DNA of 64,000 nt, taken from assembly GCA_018882785.1 (NCBI GenBank), contig VERI01000001.1, positions 248,001-312,000 of the forward strand. The letters run 5' to 3'. The notes beneath the pieces are model-generated. The model was not told where the DNA came from. It saw only the letters and a program-made list of their open reading frames with translations, and did not search any database. This document shows, in pieces, positions 31,335 to 41,244 of this stretch. Both the position numbers and the translations under genes were made by a program. This DNA comes from Burkholderiaceae bacterium (GTDB lineage: Bacteria; Pseudomonadota; Gammaproteobacteria; Burkholderiales; Burkholderiaceae_A). Position 1 is the first letter of the stretch; each line of letters starts with the position of its first letter.

Positions 31335-32018
31335 CTAGGCGCCTGGCTGGGGCGCCCCCTCCCCGGGGAGAATGACGCTTCTGACGGCCATATCGATTGC
31401 TTCGCGTACATAGACCTGTTCATCAATTGGCGCAGACCCATGGGTCTTCAGCGCCTGCCGCCACAAGGCGAGCCAGGACAGGGGTGCGAGTAATACTTTG
31501 ATGCGTTCCCGGGTGACCTCGCCCCGGACCTCCCCCCGCTCGACCCCCCGGTTGAGCACCCGGGTGAGCTGCTCATGTACGGGACCCATCACCTCCCGGA
31601 GATAGGTCTCAGCAAGATGCGGAAAGTTATTCGACTCGGCCAACACGATTCTTGCAATCAAATACAGCTTTGATTCCAAAAACTGCTGCCAACCCCAATC
31701 AAGAAATTCGCGCAGCACGACCTCAGTACTTTGGTTCGTATTGTCTTCTCTGCTCCGAATCGCCTCGATCCATGGGGCAGCCCGCTCTCGGATTACCGCC
31801 TCGAAGAGGTCCTGCTTGCTGGCGAAATAGAGGTACACCGTGCCTTTGGAAATGCCTGCCTTCGCGGCGACATCGTCGAGCCGGGTCTGAGAATAACCAA
31901 ACTCTCCGAATAGACTTAACGCCGCACTGATGAGTTCCTGCGGCCGAGCGTCTTTCCGACGCTTCCAACGTGGGCCCTGTTTTTCTTGGGAGAATTCGAT
32001 GACGGCGGAATCTTGCAT
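31335..32018 (-). CDS. TetR-family transcriptional regulator
   Basis: DNA-binding regulator with an N-terminal TetR helix-turn-helix (LISAALSLFGEFGYSQTRLDDVAAKAGISKGTVYLYF, spread over about residues 29-65) and a helical C-terminal ligand domain. Length 227 residues from ATG 32018. It is 31 bases upstream of pcm on the same strand and divergent from uppP with 54 bases between, so it likely controls itself and the pcm-tolC operon. The ligand is unknown. Confidence 0.9.
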   Translation of the reverse strand: MQDSAVIEFSQEKQGPRWKRRKDARPQELISAALSLFGEFGYSQTRLDDVAAKAGISKGTVYLYFASKQDLFEAVIRERAAPWIEAIRSREDNTNQSTEVVLREFLDWGWQQFLESKLYLIARIVLAESNNFPHLAETYLREVMGPVHEQLTRVLNRGVERGEVRGEVTRERIKVLLAPLSWLALWRQALKTHGSAPIDEQVYVREAIDMAVRSVILPGEGAPQPGA

Positions 32019-32072
32019 CGCGCGTATTTTAATCAGAGTGCATAATGCGACTGCATTGCTGTCCCCAAATTT

Positions 32073-32972
32073 ATGGAACTTCAACTCGACCTGCTGCGTG
32101 ACCTTCCCCTGCTCGTAAAAGCGCTGTTGATGGGAATTGTGGAGGGGCTCACGGAGTTCCTTCCGGTCTCCTCAACCGGCCATTTGATCTTATTTGGCGC
32201 GCTTCTGGGCTTTGACGACGCACGTGCCAAAGTCTTCGATCTCGCGATTCAGACGGGTGCCATGGTGGCCGTTGTCTGGAACTATCGTGATCGTTTTGCC
32301 GCTATTGCCGCCCGCGAAATTCCTGCGGCTTTGGGGAAACTCCCTAGACTGTCTGCAGGAAAACGCTCTCTTTCCGACTGGTGGACTGATTCGAACTGGC
32401 AGCTGACCCGCCATCTGATCATCGGCTTTGTTCCGGCTGCGGTCCTGGGGCTCATGTTTGGCGGCCTGATTAAGCAGATCTTGTTTTTTCCAGTACCGGT
32501 TGCGGTTGTGCTGATCGTGGGTGGTCTGGTGATTCTATTTGTAGAGAAATGGTGCCAGCAACATCCGGAACGCACCCGCATCCTTGTGTTATCCGACTTA
32601 ACGAACACAGACGCATTCAAATTGGGCTGTGCCCAAGCGGTCGCATTGATACCCGGGACGAGCCGGTCCGGCGCCACAATTATCGGAGGCATGATTTTTG
32701 GGCTGTCGCGTCGGGCAGCGACCGAATTTTCTTTTTTTCTGGCGGTTCCGACCTTGGTTGCAGCTGGCGCCTATGATCTCTTGCGGCATTGGAGCCTGAT
32801 GCGCCTGGAGGATATCCCGATGTTTGCCATCGGCCTTGGATCGGCCTATATCACCGCTTTAATCGTGATCCGCTGGCTGATTCGATGGGTTAGCCAACAT
32901 AGCTTTAATGGATTTGCGTGGTACCGCATTGGGGCAGGCTGTTCGGTGCTGGCAGCGATCTATCTTTTCTGA
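32073..32972 (+). CDS. uppP: Undecaprenyl-diphosphatase (bacitracin resistance)
   Basis: Inner-membrane phosphatase recycling undecaprenyl pyrophosphate for peptidoglycan and LPS. Active-site motifs EGLTEFLPVSSTGH (residues 24-37) and PGTSRSGATI are intact; about eight hydrophobic segments. Length 299 residues. Its end overlaps convergent trmB by 13 bases. Confidence 0.95.
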   Translation: MELQLDLLRDLPLLVKALLMGIVEGLTEFLPVSSTGHLILFGALLGFDDARAKVFDLAIQTGAMVAVVWNYRDRFAAIAAREIPAALGKLPRLSAGKRSLSDWWTDSNWQLTRHLIIGFVPAAVLGLMFGGLIKQILFFPVPVAVVLIVGGLVILFVEKWCQQHPERTRILVLSDLTNTDAFKLGCAQAVALIPGTSRSGATIIGGMIFGLSRRAATEFSFFLAVPTLVAAGAYDLLRHWSLMRLEDIPMFAIGLGSAYITALIVIRWLIRWVSQHSFNGFAWYRIGAGCSVLAAIYLF

Positions 32973-33640
32973 AAAATTAGATCGGCAACGGGATGGCCAA
33001 GTCGCATTCCGCGCGACTCAAACTTGGTCAGGGGCCGCCATGAGGGACGAGGCGAAAATCCGTCGGCAGATGTGTTGAGAAGGGCCGGTGCGGCGGAGCA
33101 GACCTCGAGCATTTGCTGGGCATACTCAGGCCAATCGGTAGCGAGGTGAACGATGCCCGTGCGGCGCAATCGACTGATCAGAAGTTCGATAAACGGAGGT
33201 TGTATCAGTCGGCGTTTGTGGTGTCTTTTCTTTGGCCAGGGGTCGGGGAAATAAATATGGACTGCATCCAGCGTTTCAGGCTGGATCATGTACTCCAGCA
33301 CATCCACCGCATCCCATTCCACGATGCGGATATTGCCGAGGCCGAGCTTATCAATTTTCCCGAGCAGGGCCCCAATGCCGGGCCGGTAGACATCGATCGC
33401 CAGAATATTCCAATCCAGATGCTCGCTGGCCATGACCGCTGTGGTCTCACCCATTCCGAAGCCGATCTCAAGAACAAACGGGCCTTGGCGGCCGAAAACT
33501 TCTTGTAAATCAATTGGTTCTTTTTGAAAGGTGTGGCCCCACTTCGACAAGAGTCGATCCCTGGCGGCACGCTGGGACAGCGTGATGTGTCCGCTTCGCA
33601 TGACAAACGACCTGACACGTCGGGAAAAATCGTCTTGCAT
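32960..33640 (-). CDS. trmB: tRNA (guanine-N7-)-methyltransferase
   Basis: Methylates G46 of tRNAs. VLEIGFGMGETTAVMA is SAM motif I and VHIYFPDPWPKKRHHKRRL is the TrmB signature. Length 226 residues from ATG 33640; the frame continues to a TTG at 33670, judged less likely. It is divergent from the HU gene. Confidence 0.95.
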   Translation of the reverse strand: MQDDFSRRVRSFVMRSGHITLSQRAARDRLLSKWGHTFQKEPIDLQEVFGRQGPFVLEIGFGMGETTAVMASEHLDWNILAIDVYRPGIGALLGKIDKLGLGNIRIVEWDAVDVLEYMIQPETLDAVHIYFPDPWPKKRHHKRRLIQPPFIELLISRLRRTGIVHLATDWPEYAQQMLEVCSAAPALLNTSADGFSPRPSWRPLTKFESRGMRLGHPVADLIFQKR

Positions 33641-33790
33641 GTTCTCGTGATTTTGGTATCGTCTAACCAACAGGCGGGAATTCCCTAGGCGTTTTGATCA
33701 GAAGAAGGCGAAGTATGACTTGCTTTCAGATTTCTTGCCCCTGTTACACTAGTCGTTCGTTCTAACAATTTGAGTGAGACCTCTACCACC

Positions 33791-34072
33791 ATGAATAAAG
33801 CAGAACTCGTTGAAGCGGTTGCCAGCGCCACGGATTCGTCAAAGGCGTCAGTCGATGAAGTGCTGAATGCCACGATCGCAACCATTATCAAAGCGGTCAC
33901 CAAGGGAGACGCAGTACAACTGGTTGGATTTGGTACTTTCGGTTCCGGCAAGCGTGCAGCGCGTACCGGCCGTAACCCCCGTACCGGAGAAGCCATCAAG
34001 ATCGCCGCCGCTCGGACCGTAAAATTTACGGCTGGCAAGGCCTTTAAAGACGCCGTCAACAAGAAGAAGTAA
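33791..34072 (+). CDS. hupB: DNA-binding protein HU
   Basis: Histone-like nucleoid protein of 93 residues. [11 protein letters not shown] at the start and the [14 protein letters not shown] arm, which inserts in the DNA minor groove, are diagnostic; the C-terminus is Lys-rich. A strong rho-independent terminator follows at 34093-34118. The upstream region has TACACT at 33745-33750 as a possible -10 with a poor -35. Confidence 0.96.
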   Translation: MNKAELVEAVASATDSSKASVDEVLNATIATIIKAVTKGDAVQLVGFGTFGSGKRAARTGRNPRTGEAIKIAAARTVKFTAGKAFKDAVNKKK

Positions 34073-34092
34073 TTCCTTTTGATGTCATGACG

Positions 34093-34118
34093 AGCCCAGG
34101 TTTTCCTGGGCTTTTTTG
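34093..34118 (+). terminator. Rho-independent terminator after hupB
   Basis: Perfect 8-base stem AGCCCAGG/CCTGGGCT with a TTTT loop, followed directly by a T run. It ends the HU transcript and overlaps the leader of nadB, whose ATG lies 11 bases on, so nadB must use a promoter inside or after this region or depend on read-through. Confidence 0.9.
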
Positions 34119-34128
34119 TTTCCAGAGC

Positions 34129-35745
34129 ATGCACTCCTCCCGTCAACCGGTGGTCATTATTGGCGCTGGCCTCGCTGGCCTGACCGTCGCCTTGCACCTT
34201 GCCGACCATGTCCCGGTCATTGTTTTGGCAAAGCGTAAGCGCTCGGATTCCGCAACCGCCTGGGCCCAGGGGGGCATTGTGGGCGTGCTGGATCCATCCG
34301 ATAGCATCAACGCCCACGTGGATGACACCATGGCAGCGGGGGCTGGTCTGGTCGTCGAGGAAACGGCGCGATGGATTTCAGAGCGAAGTCCGGATGCCAT
34401 TCAGTGGCTGATTGATCTTGGTGTCCCGTTTTCTCGGGATGATGCCGGCCCGCAGGGGCTACACCTGACCCGTGAGGGGGGGCACTCGGTGCGGCGGATT
34501 GCCCATGCGGCCGACGCCACGGGCAAGGCGATCCACGAGACCCTGCTGGAGCACTGCCGCCGGCATCCGGCAATACAGATTCATGAGCACTGGATTGCGT
34601 TGGATCTGGTGACCAATCGACACTGCAGATCAAGCGGCCCGGATCGCTGTCACGGGGTCTATGTATTGGACATCGATCATCAGCGGGTTGAGACGCTGGC
34701 GGCCAGCGCGGTCGTACTCGCATGTGGTGGTCTCGGCAAAGTCTATCGGTACACCAGCAACCCGGATACCGCTACGGGCGACGGTATTGCGATGGCCTGG
34801 CGTGCAGGCTGTCGTGTGGGCAATATGGAGTTCATCCAGTTCCATCCGACCTGCTTGTACCATCCGCAGGACCGCACATTCCTGATTACCGAGGCCCTGC
34901 GCGGAGAGGGGGCCCAGTTAAAAATTCCAGGCCTCCCGACCGATCAGGCAAGGTTTATGCCGGCCCATGATCAGCGCGGGGAATTGGCACCGCGCGATGT
35001 TGTTGCCAGGGCAATCGATTTTGAAATGAAAAAGCGAGGCATCGATTTTGTCCATCTCGATGCGACCCATCTTGGGGAAGATTTTTTAAAGTCCCATTTT
35101 CCGACCGTGTATCAGCGATGCCTGGCCCTCGGAATTGATATTGCGCATCAGCCAATTCCCGTCGTGCCAGCAGCCCATTATTGTTGCGGCGGGGTGGTGA
35201 CGGACCATGCCGGTCAGACAGACCTGTCGGGCTTATATGCCGTGGGAGAAACAGGCTATACCGGATTGCACGGCGCGAATCGCCTGGCCAGCAATTCGTT
35301 GCTTGAATGTGTAGTGGTTGGCCACGCTGCAGCTGCAAAGATTCGACAATCCCCCCCGCCTGCTGTGGTTCAGATCCCCTCTTGGGATGAGAGTCAGGTC
35401 GAAAATGCTGATGAGCAGGTCGTGATTGCCCATAACTGGGATGAGCTAAGGCTGCTGATGTGGAACTATGTCGGTATCGTCAGAACCACACGGCGTTTAG
35501 AGCGTGCGCTCCACCGGATTGAGCTGCTTCAGTCGGAAGTGCAGGAGTATTACTCTAACTTTCGAGTGAGCAGCGATTTGCTGGAGTTGCGTAATCTTCT
35601 GGTCTGTGCGGAGTTAATTGTTCGCTCTGCCCTTGATCGTCGTGAGAGCAGGGGGCTGCACTTCAGCAGAGACTTCCCTGAACCATGGCCAGTCTCTTAC
35701 CCGACCATTTTGTCTCCGCTACGGGCAGTGACGCGCAGCGAATAA
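34129..35745 (+). CDS. nadB: L-aspartate oxidase
   Basis: FAD enzyme oxidising aspartate to iminoaspartate, the first step of NAD synthesis. VVIIGAGLAGLTVALHLA is the FAD-binding Rossmann motif (residues 7-24); ATAWAQGGI and HGANRLASNSLLECVV are family marks. Length 538 residues from ATG 34129; an upstream GTG/ATG frame would start inside the HU terminator and is rejected. The 3' end overlaps the convergent nadC by 49 bases, so two consecutive-step NAD genes face each other. Confidence 0.93.
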   Translation: MHSSRQPVVIIGAGLAGLTVALHLADHVPVIVLAKRKRSDSATAWAQGGIVGVLDPSDSINAHVDDTMAAGAGLVVEETARWISERSPDAIQWLIDLGVPFSRDDAGPQGLHLTREGGHSVRRIAHAADATGKAIHETLLEHCRRHPAIQIHEHWIALDLVTNRHCRSSGPDRCHGVYVLDIDHQRVETLAASAVVLACGGLGKVYRYTSNPDTATGDGIAMAWRAGCRVGNMEFIQFHPTCLYHPQDRTFLITEALRGEGAQLKIPGLPTDQARFMPAHDQRGELAPRDVVARAIDFEMKKRGIDFVHLDATHLGEDFLKSHFPTVYQRCLALGIDIAHQPIPVVPAAHYCCGGVVTDHAGQTDLSGLYAVGETGYTGLHGANRLASNSLLECVVVGHAAAAKIRQSPPPAVVQIPSWDESQVENADEQVVIAHNWDELRLLMWNYVGIVRTTRRLERALHRIELLQSEVQEYYSNFRVSSDLLELRNLLVCAELIVRSALDRRESRGLHFSRDFPEPWPVSYPTILSPLRAVTRSE

Positions 35746-36575
35746 TCGATTGCTTTAATGTCTTTGGTAATCTGACCTACCGAAATTCGATCGACACCGG
35801 TAGCGGCAATTGTTCGGATCGAGTCAATCGTTATGCCTCCCGACGCCTCGAGTAGTGCCCGTCCGCAGCTGATCGCAACCGCCTGTTTCATCATTTCCGG
35901 CGAGAAGTTATCGATCAGAATGCTGTCTGCACCCGCCTGCAATGCCTCTTGTAATTCATCGATGTTTTCCACTTCAATCTGAATGGAAACATTTGCCTGC
36001 AGGGCGCGGGCGGCCTCTAGTGCTGGGGTGATTCCTCCGGCGGCAAGGATATGGTTTTCTTTGATCAGAATGCCGTCCCATAGGGCGATTCGCTGATTGG
36101 CGCCGCCCCCGATTCTTACCGCGTATTTCTGAGCCTGGCGAAGTCCCGGGATCGTCTTCCGTGTATCCAGAACCAGGCAGCCACGGGGGTTCGGACTTAC
36201 TCCGGCGATCGCATCGACAAATTGCCGTGTCACTGTGGCCGTGGCCGAGAGCATCTGCAGGAAATTCATCGCAGGGCGCTCTGCAGTCAGCAGGCCACGG
36301 GCATTTGCTGAGATTTCACAAACCACACTGTTTTTCGCAAGCTGTTCACCCTCTGCGGCGGCCCAATGGATCTTGGCGGCCGGATCAAGTGCAGTCATAC
36401 AGCCGGAAAACCAGTCACGGCCGCACAGTACAGCCGGCTCGCGGACGATGAGCTGTGCGTTAGCCTGGGTGGTTTCGTTGATGAGTAATGCGGTCCAGTC
36501 CCGCTCACCGATATCTTCGCTTAGGGCGTCGCGGATATTTCTCCGGCGTGCCTCTTCAAGCGTCTCATTGCTCAT
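35697..36575 (-). CDS. nadC: Nicotinate-nucleotide pyrophosphorylase (quinolinate phosphoribosyltransferase)
   Basis: Third step of NAD synthesis, quinolinate plus PRPP to nicotinate mononucleotide. [25 protein letters not shown] and ENHILAAGG and [15 protein letters not shown] are the active-site segments. Length 292 residues. It overlaps nadA by four bases, so nadA-nadC is one operon. Confidence 0.95.
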   Translation of the reverse strand: MSNETLEEARRRNIRDALSEDIGERDWTALLINETTQANAQLIVREPAVLCGRDWFSGCMTALDPAAKIHWAAAEGEQLAKNSVVCEISANARGLLTAERPAMNFLQMLSATATVTRQFVDAIAGVSPNPRGCLVLDTRKTIPGLRQAQKYAVRIGGGANQRIALWDGILIKENHILAAGGITPALEAARALQANVSIQIEVENIDELQEALQAGADSILIDNFSPEMMKQAVAISCGRALLEASGGITIDSIRTIAATGVDRISVGQITKDIKAIDYSLRVTARSGDKMVG

Positions 36576-37678
36576 GCGGCCCCAAGGTGTGGAACCAGTC
36601 CCTGCCCAAGTGCCGGGGGATGCTGACGGGTGAAGTCCAACATGCGTTCAATGCAGCGAAGCGCGTTCTGTCGAATGTCGGCTGCCACCTGAATTTCTCC
36701 GATGCCTTCGGTGAGGCATTGCAGGACCCCATTGAGCCCATTCATGGCCATCCAGGGGCATTGGGCACAGCTTTTACAGGTCGCGCTTTCGCCTGCGGTC
36801 GGCGCTTCTATCAAGATTTTCCCTGGGGCTAATTGCTGCATTCGGTGAAACAGCCCCTTATCTGTTGCTACGATATAGGCTGGCGCATCACCACTCACAA
36901 CGGCCTTCAGCAAGGCTGAGGTGGACCCCACCAGATCGGCCTGCTTGACCACGCCGGCGGGGGATTCCGGATGCACCAGCACCTGTGCCCTGGGATGGGT
37001 CCGCCGCAGCATCGCCAGCTCCTCGCTTTTGAATTCATTGTGGACGATACAGTCGCCCTGCCAGAGCACCATATCGGCGCCGGTTTGATCTTGGATATAT
37101 CGACCCAGATGACGATCGGGTGCCCAGAGAATTTTTTCCCCGCGGTCTTTCAGCGCACGAACGATATCTAGTGCGCAGGAACTGGTCACCATCCAGTCTG
37201 CCCTCGCCTTTACGGCAGCACTGGTATTGGCATACACCACGACGGTGCGATCTGGATGGTCATCGCAGAATTTACCGAACGCATCGGCGGGGCATCCCAG
37301 ATCCAGGGAGCAGGTCGCATCTAGATCTGGCATCAGTACGGTTTTCTCAGGACTGAGAATTTTTGCAGTTTCACCCATAAATCGAACGCCAGCGACAATC
37401 AGTGTCTGCGCTGTGTGATTGCGTCCGAAGCGGGCCATCTCCAGGGAGTCTGCAACGCAGCCCCCGGTTTCTAATGCAAGATCCTGTAAATCCCCGTCAA
37501 CGTAATAGTGGGCAATCAAGACCGCATTAAGCCGCTCAAGCGCCTCCCGAATGCGCTGCTTTACAGCAAATTTTTGCCCTCCGTCGAGTGCCGGCTTGAC
37601 CTTTGCCCAGGCCTGGGAGATGCAGGTATCCCCCTGGGCATTTTGTAAGGTGAAATCGTAGGCGGTGGTCTTGTGCAT
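36572..37678 (-). CDS. nadA: Quinolinate synthase
   Basis: 4Fe-4S enzyme condensing iminoaspartate and dihydroxyacetone phosphate. Family marks are [31 protein letters not shown], and [10 protein letters not shown] with one of the three cluster cysteines; the others are in LEMARF-following [11 protein letters not shown] and the SSCALDI segment. Length 368 residues. First gene of the nadA-nadC operon, just downstream of tRNA-Gly on the same strand. Confidence 0.95.
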   Translation of the reverse strand: MHKTTAYDFTLQNAQGDTCISQAWAKVKPALDGGQKFAVKQRIREALERLNAVLIAHYYVDGDLQDLALETGGCVADSLEMARFGRNHTAQTLIVAGVRFMGETAKILSPEKTVLMPDLDATCSLDLGCPADAFGKFCDDHPDRTVVVYANTSAAVKARADWMVTSSCALDIVRALKDRGEKILWAPDRHLGRYIQDQTGADMVLWQGDCIVHNEFKSEELAMLRRTHPRAQVLVHPESPAGVVKQADLVGSTSALLKAVVSGDAPAYIVATDKGLFHRMQQLAPGKILIEAPTAGESATCKSCAQCPWMAMNGLNGVLQCLTEGIGEIQVAADIRQNALRCIERMLDFTRQHPPALGQGLVPHLGAA

Positions 37679-37710
37679 GAACTCTGTGGGGAGCGATGAT
37701 GAACTTATTC

Positions 37711-37784
37711 TGGAGCGGGTGAAGGGGATCGAACCCTCGTCTAAAGCTTGGGAAGCTTTCGTTCTGCCATTGAACTACACCCGC
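37711..37784 (-). tRNA. tRNA-Gly (anticodon CCC)
   Basis: On the minus strand the 7-base acceptor stem GCGGGTG/CACCCGC, the D arm (AGTTCAATGGCAGAAC), the anticodon stem-loop with loop TTCCCAA (anticodon CCC) and the T arm with GTTCGATC are all present, followed by T and an encoded CCA. Total 74 bases including CCA, with no variable-arm insertion. Confidence 0.95.
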
Positions 37785-37874
37785 AATAAATTTCTCTACC
37801 TAATCTGTGTCATATTCGTTATCATCTGATCAACTTTTTTCCATTCCACGTGGATTTCGTAAAGGAACACCATC

Positions 37875-38219
37875 ATGAAGGCCTGGTTAAATCTCCGTCA
37901 GTTGATTGATGTGGTTGGGTCAGACGCCGAGTATAAGGTGATCGATGAGCGTAGCCAGCGGCTTCTTGAATGGATCATGGCCAATTATGCCCCCGAGAAG
38001 CCCATGTTTGTTCAGACCATTGTCATGAACTCTGGGGTGGCCTCACCTGCAACCATCCATAAGTGCCTTGCCGTTCTGGAGCGCGAGGGTCTGATTTCGG
38101 TAAAGGTAGATGCGGATGACACCCGTCGGCGTCTCGTGAGCCCCACCGATCGGGCACGCAGACTCCTGGCCAAGCTCTCCAAGCAGGTGCAGGCATGGGC
38201 CGCGGCGATGAAGGATTGA
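37875..38219 (+). CDS. MarR-like winged-helix regulator (small)
   Basis: Predicted DNA-binding protein of 114 residues. The winged helix is visible as helix-turn-helix (MFVQTIVMNSGVASPATIHKCLAVLEREGLI) followed by a wing with DADDTRRRLVSPTDRARRLL, typical of MarR-type regulators, though without the usual dimerisation helices at full length. The 25-base overlap with the next membrane-protein gene implies co-expression. Ligand and targets unknown. Confidence 0.8.
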   Translation: MKAWLNLRQLIDVVGSDAEYKVIDERSQRLLEWIMANYAPEKPMFVQTIVMNSGVASPATIHKCLAVLEREGLISVKVDADDTRRRLVSPTDRARRLLAKLSKQVQAWAAAMKD

Positions 38220-38785
38220 CCCAGCGGTCCTGGCGATCTGATGGTCCCCAGATGCTGGGGTGGTCGATAGCGTTTGCAGTGGCCTTTATGTCAGTGCATT
38301 GGCTAACCATGTTGCTGAGCCCTTTTTTTGATGTCGTCACCGGCAAGATTTCGCTGCTGTATCTGCCTGCATTTATTCGTGTCGTATCGATTGTCGTGGC
38401 GGGTACAGCTGGCGTGGTCGGCATTGCGGCGGGCAGCGCCCTTATGGGAGTCCTGCATCACGGGGACTCTGTGTCCTTTGCCTTATCCGAGGCGTTGGCT
38501 GCAGCTGTGGCGATTCTGCTGGCCCATTGGTTGTTATGCCAGGCCATGCGGACCCGTCAGCTACCGATCACACTCTGGAGTCTCACAGCACTCACTGCGA
38601 TCTATTGCACGTTAAATGCAGTTATTCATGGGGTCATATGGGGCGTGTTGGATCCTGTATTCGAGATTGCCCCCTGGAAGCTTGCACTGATGATGCTCGG
38701 AGATCTTCTCGGAGTAATTGTGATGTTTGGGCTGCTACGAGTTTTTGTGCGGACCGCACGTCAATTCAAGGCGTTCAGAAACTAG
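38195..38785 (+). CDS. Polytopic membrane protein, unknown function
   Basis: Protein of 196 residues with a short polar N-terminus and about five hydrophobic segments (for example GWSIAFAVAFMSVHWLTMLL, VVSIVVAGTAGVVGIAAGSAL, ALAAAVAILLAHWLL, LMMLGDLLGVIVMFGLL). It ends in a basic tail RTARQFKAFRN. I do not recognise the family. Its start lies within the upstream MarR-like gene, so the pair probably forms a regulator-target or regulator-sensor unit. Confidence 0.75.
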   Translation: MGRGDEGLTQRSWRSDGPQMLGWSIAFAVAFMSVHWLTMLLSPFFDVVTGKISLLYLPAFIRVVSIVVAGTAGVVGIAAGSALMGVLHHGDSVSFALSEALAAAVAILLAHWLLCQAMRTRQLPITLWSLTALTAIYCTLNAVIHGVIWGVLDPVFEIAPWKLALMMLGDLLGVIVMFGLLRVFVRTARQFKAFRN

Positions 38786-38807
38786 GGGCAGCTCTATCGG
38801 GCGGGTT

Positions 38808-40343
38808 TTATTCCGCCTGTCCCATCTGTGTGCGCAGTGAGGCAATTGTCGCAAGGCTGATGGCATCCAGATCTGCAGTGGTGGACGGGCTGTCATTGTC
38901 TGAGAGCGCCTTTAAGGCGGTATCAGCAATCGATTTGCCGAGCTCGACACCCCATTGGTCATATGGGTTGATGTTTTGCATCGCGGCCAGACACATCACA
39001 CGATATTCCCATAGCGCAATCAGGCTGCCCAGCCCTGCTCCATTAAGGCGATTAAGCATGAGCAGATTGACTGGATGACCACCAGGACAGATCTTTTCTG
39101 GACGGAGATGTTGCTGGCCAAGTGACAGTGCCTGGGCCTGGGCGATGAGATTGGCGATCAGCGCACGGTGTTCATCCGCATAACTGTGATCCGGATGAAC
39201 AATTCCGATCAGCTCAATTGCAACCCGCGTATGTCCTTGGTGAAGCAGCTGAAAAAAGGCGTGTTGTGCATTGGTGCCAACATCGCCCCAAAGAATAGGG
39301 CACGCAGGCTGGCGAAGTGGCTGGCCTGATTGGTCGACTCCTTTGCCAAGAGATTCCATCCAAAGCTGTTTCAGGTATGGCAAGAGTAGCTGAAGTCGGC
39401 TGTCATATGCCGAGACCATGAGCGTGGCGATACCGCGGTGATGCAGATTGTGAAGATCGGATGCAGCCAGCAGCATAGGAAGATTTTCTGCAGGCGCTGC
39501 GCTTAAAAAGTGCTGATCCATTTCCGCGCCGCCTTTAAGGACATCATCGACAGCGGGATTTCCTAGGGCAACGCGTGCGGTGAGTGAGACGGGACCCCAA
39601 AGCGAGTAACGGCCGCCAATGCTCTCATCGAAATAGAAGATACGCTGTTTTTCTATGCCCCAATGTATCGCCTTCTCAGGGGTGGCCGTGACTGCGAAAA
39701 AATTGTCAGATGCATTTTTGATGCCATGGGCTTTCATCCATTTCAGACAATGCTGCGCATTGGCCATCGTCTCCAGTGTAGAGAATGATTTGCTCACGAT
39801 GACAACAAGCGTGCGGGATGGATCGAGCGTTGCAAGCCGTCTGGCCAATACATGCGCATCAAGGTTCGGCAGGAAATGCGGCCGCGGAGCAGCCGATGGC
39901 GTAAGCGGACTAAGCGCCTCGATCAACAGGTGCGGTCCGGTATCCGATCCGCCGATACCGATATGAATAATGTCCGTGCATGCAAGGCCGCTGGCGGTTT
40001 TGGATTGGCCAGAGCGAATTTGATGGGCTGTTTCTCTGCAGCGCTGGTGTTCGGCCGCCATTTTAGGCAGAAGATCGATGCCGTTCGGCGCGAATGTAGA
40101 GGGGAGTTGATCGGACGCGTGTGGAAACGCGGCAAGCCGCAGGGCCCAGTGTCCGGCTGCCCGATGCTCAGACTGATTGACCTGTTGAGCTGCAAAGAAA
40201 GATCGACGAAAGTCATTGATAGCAGCCAGTACGCCAGGTCGGTCGAGCAGTTGGATTGCCGGATCTGGCTCCGGCGGACGCCATTGGCGGGCCCTACTGA
40301 GCAGGAGCTGTGGGCCAGAAATCCAGAGTTCAGATGCGCGCAT
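38808..40343 (-). CDS. pgi: Glucose-6-phosphate isomerase
   Basis: Glycolytic/gluconeogenic isomerase. Active-site segments are IHIGIGGSDTGPHLL, VVIVSKSFSTLETM, and the C-terminal INPYDQWGVELGK. Length 511 residues from ATG 40343; the longer frame to 40385 is rejected because it lacks conserved sequence. The start overlaps the stop of the upstream membrane/zinc-ribbon gene by 14 bases. Confidence 0.94.
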   Translation of the reverse strand: MRASELWISGPQLLLSRARQWRPPEPDPAIQLLDRPGVLAAINDFRRSFFAAQQVNQSEHRAAGHWALRLAAFPHASDQLPSTFAPNGIDLLPKMAAEHQRCRETAHQIRSGQSKTASGLACTDIIHIGIGGSDTGPHLLIEALSPLTPSAAPRPHFLPNLDAHVLARRLATLDPSRTLVVIVSKSFSTLETMANAQHCLKWMKAHGIKNASDNFFAVTATPEKAIHWGIEKQRIFYFDESIGGRYSLWGPVSLTARVALGNPAVDDVLKGGAEMDQHFLSAAPAENLPMLLAASDLHNLHHRGIATLMVSAYDSRLQLLLPYLKQLWMESLGKGVDQSGQPLRQPACPILWGDVGTNAQHAFFQLLHQGHTRVAIELIGIVHPDHSYADEHRALIANLIAQAQALSLGQQHLRPEKICPGGHPVNLLMLNRLNGAGLGSLIALWEYRVMCLAAMQNINPYDQWGVELGKSIADTALKALSDNDSPSTTADLDAISLATIASLRTQMGQAE

Positions 40344-40770
40344 CGCGCCATTGTAAGGTGTAGTTAATCTTCCAGATGTGCGCACATTTCTTGCACTTGC
40401 AGGTCATCACTTTCATGGATAGGTCCTCGCTTGACCGTTCATCGACAACATCGATTCGGCCGTAGCGGTGACATTGAGCGCATACCGCCTGTCGACTGAT
40501 GCTCTCGGCTACGCTCAATATGCGAATAAATTGAACCCAGGCCCAGCCCGTGAGACAAAGCCCGGCGAAGCTCAGCAGTATTTTCAGCGATCGATCGAGA
40601 AGATTTTCCAGCGCCATTGCGCCATCAATAAAGGCCAGTCCGGCAACCATTGACAGCACTCCCAGCCCCAGGTAACCAAAGCTTCTTGTGAGTTCATATT
40701 CATGCCATTGCCGAAACCCATTCGCATTGATCTGCCCTGCCAAGGTTGTGGAAGTGGTGCGTCGATCCAC
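40330..40770 (-). CDS. Two-helix membrane protein with C-terminal zinc ribbon, unknown
   Basis: Protein of 146 residues with a GTG start. Two hydrophobic segments (GYLGLGVLSMVAGLAFIDGAMA and ILLSFAGLCLTGWAWVQFI) precede a soluble tail with two Cys pairs, CAQC and CKCKKC, about 32 residues apart, which could bind zinc like a rubredoxin-type knuckle. No family recognised. It is upstream of and overlapping pgi; a functional link is not evident. Confidence 0.7.
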   Translation of the reverse strand: MDRRTTSTTLAGQINANGFRQWHEYELTRSFGYLGLGVLSMVAGLAFIDGAMALENLLDRSLKILLSFAGLCLTGWAWVQFIRILSVAESISRQAVCAQCHRYGRIDVVDERSSEDLSMKVMTCKCKKCAHIWKINYTLQWRDARI

Positions 40771-40784
40771 GAGAGGCGACCAGG

Positions 40785-41225
40785 CTAACGCTGCCTCAGG
40801 CAGCTCTCTTTGCGGCGGGCAGAGAGCTCTGACGGCTGGTGGTCCTCTTCGAGTGCCAGAAATGCAAATCGACGATGTTCCTGTAATCGGCTGAGGATTC
40901 CCTGCATGACTGGGTGGTCTGGCTGCAGGGCACGCATTTGGCTCAGATAGGTATCACGGTGCTCCTGGTGGAGTGCCTCAAGCTGCCGGCCAATCGACTC
41001 CAGGCAGGCACTGCGCTCTAAGGCTGTCTTCGACTGAATGTGGCAGAGGGTACGGTTGTTACTTGCCCAATCAATCCACGGCTCCGTAAATTTTCGTTCC
41101 TCTTCGCAGAAACGCTCAAGCTGCTCGCCATGCAGACGCTCTGGTAAACGGCTTGGTCGGTTTTGACTGTTGGCAATCGGTGGCAGCAAAGCGCAGAGCA
41201 GCAGCAAAAACGCGGGTCGACGCAT
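40785..41225 (-). CDS. Small secreted protein with signal peptide, unknown
   Basis: Predicted periplasmic protein of 146 residues with a clear signal peptide (MRRPAFLLLLCALLPPIANS). The mature part is charged and helical with four cysteines (CEEE, TLCHI, ACLES, SCLRQ), which resembles small LprI-like or DUF1311 proteins in spacing, but I cannot assign it. ATG 41225 is preferred to GTG 41240 because the signal peptide begins there. Located between the zinc-ribbon gene and the RodZ-like gene on the same strand. Confidence 0.65.
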   Translation of the reverse strand: MRRPAFLLLLCALLPPIANSQNRPSRLPERLHGEQLERFCEEERKFTEPWIDWASNNRTLCHIQSKTALERSACLESIGRQLEALHQEHRDTYLSQMRALQPDHPVMQGILSRLQEHRRFAFLALEEDHQPSELSARRKESCLRQR

Positions 41226-41244
41226 CCACGCCGTTGGCACCGAT

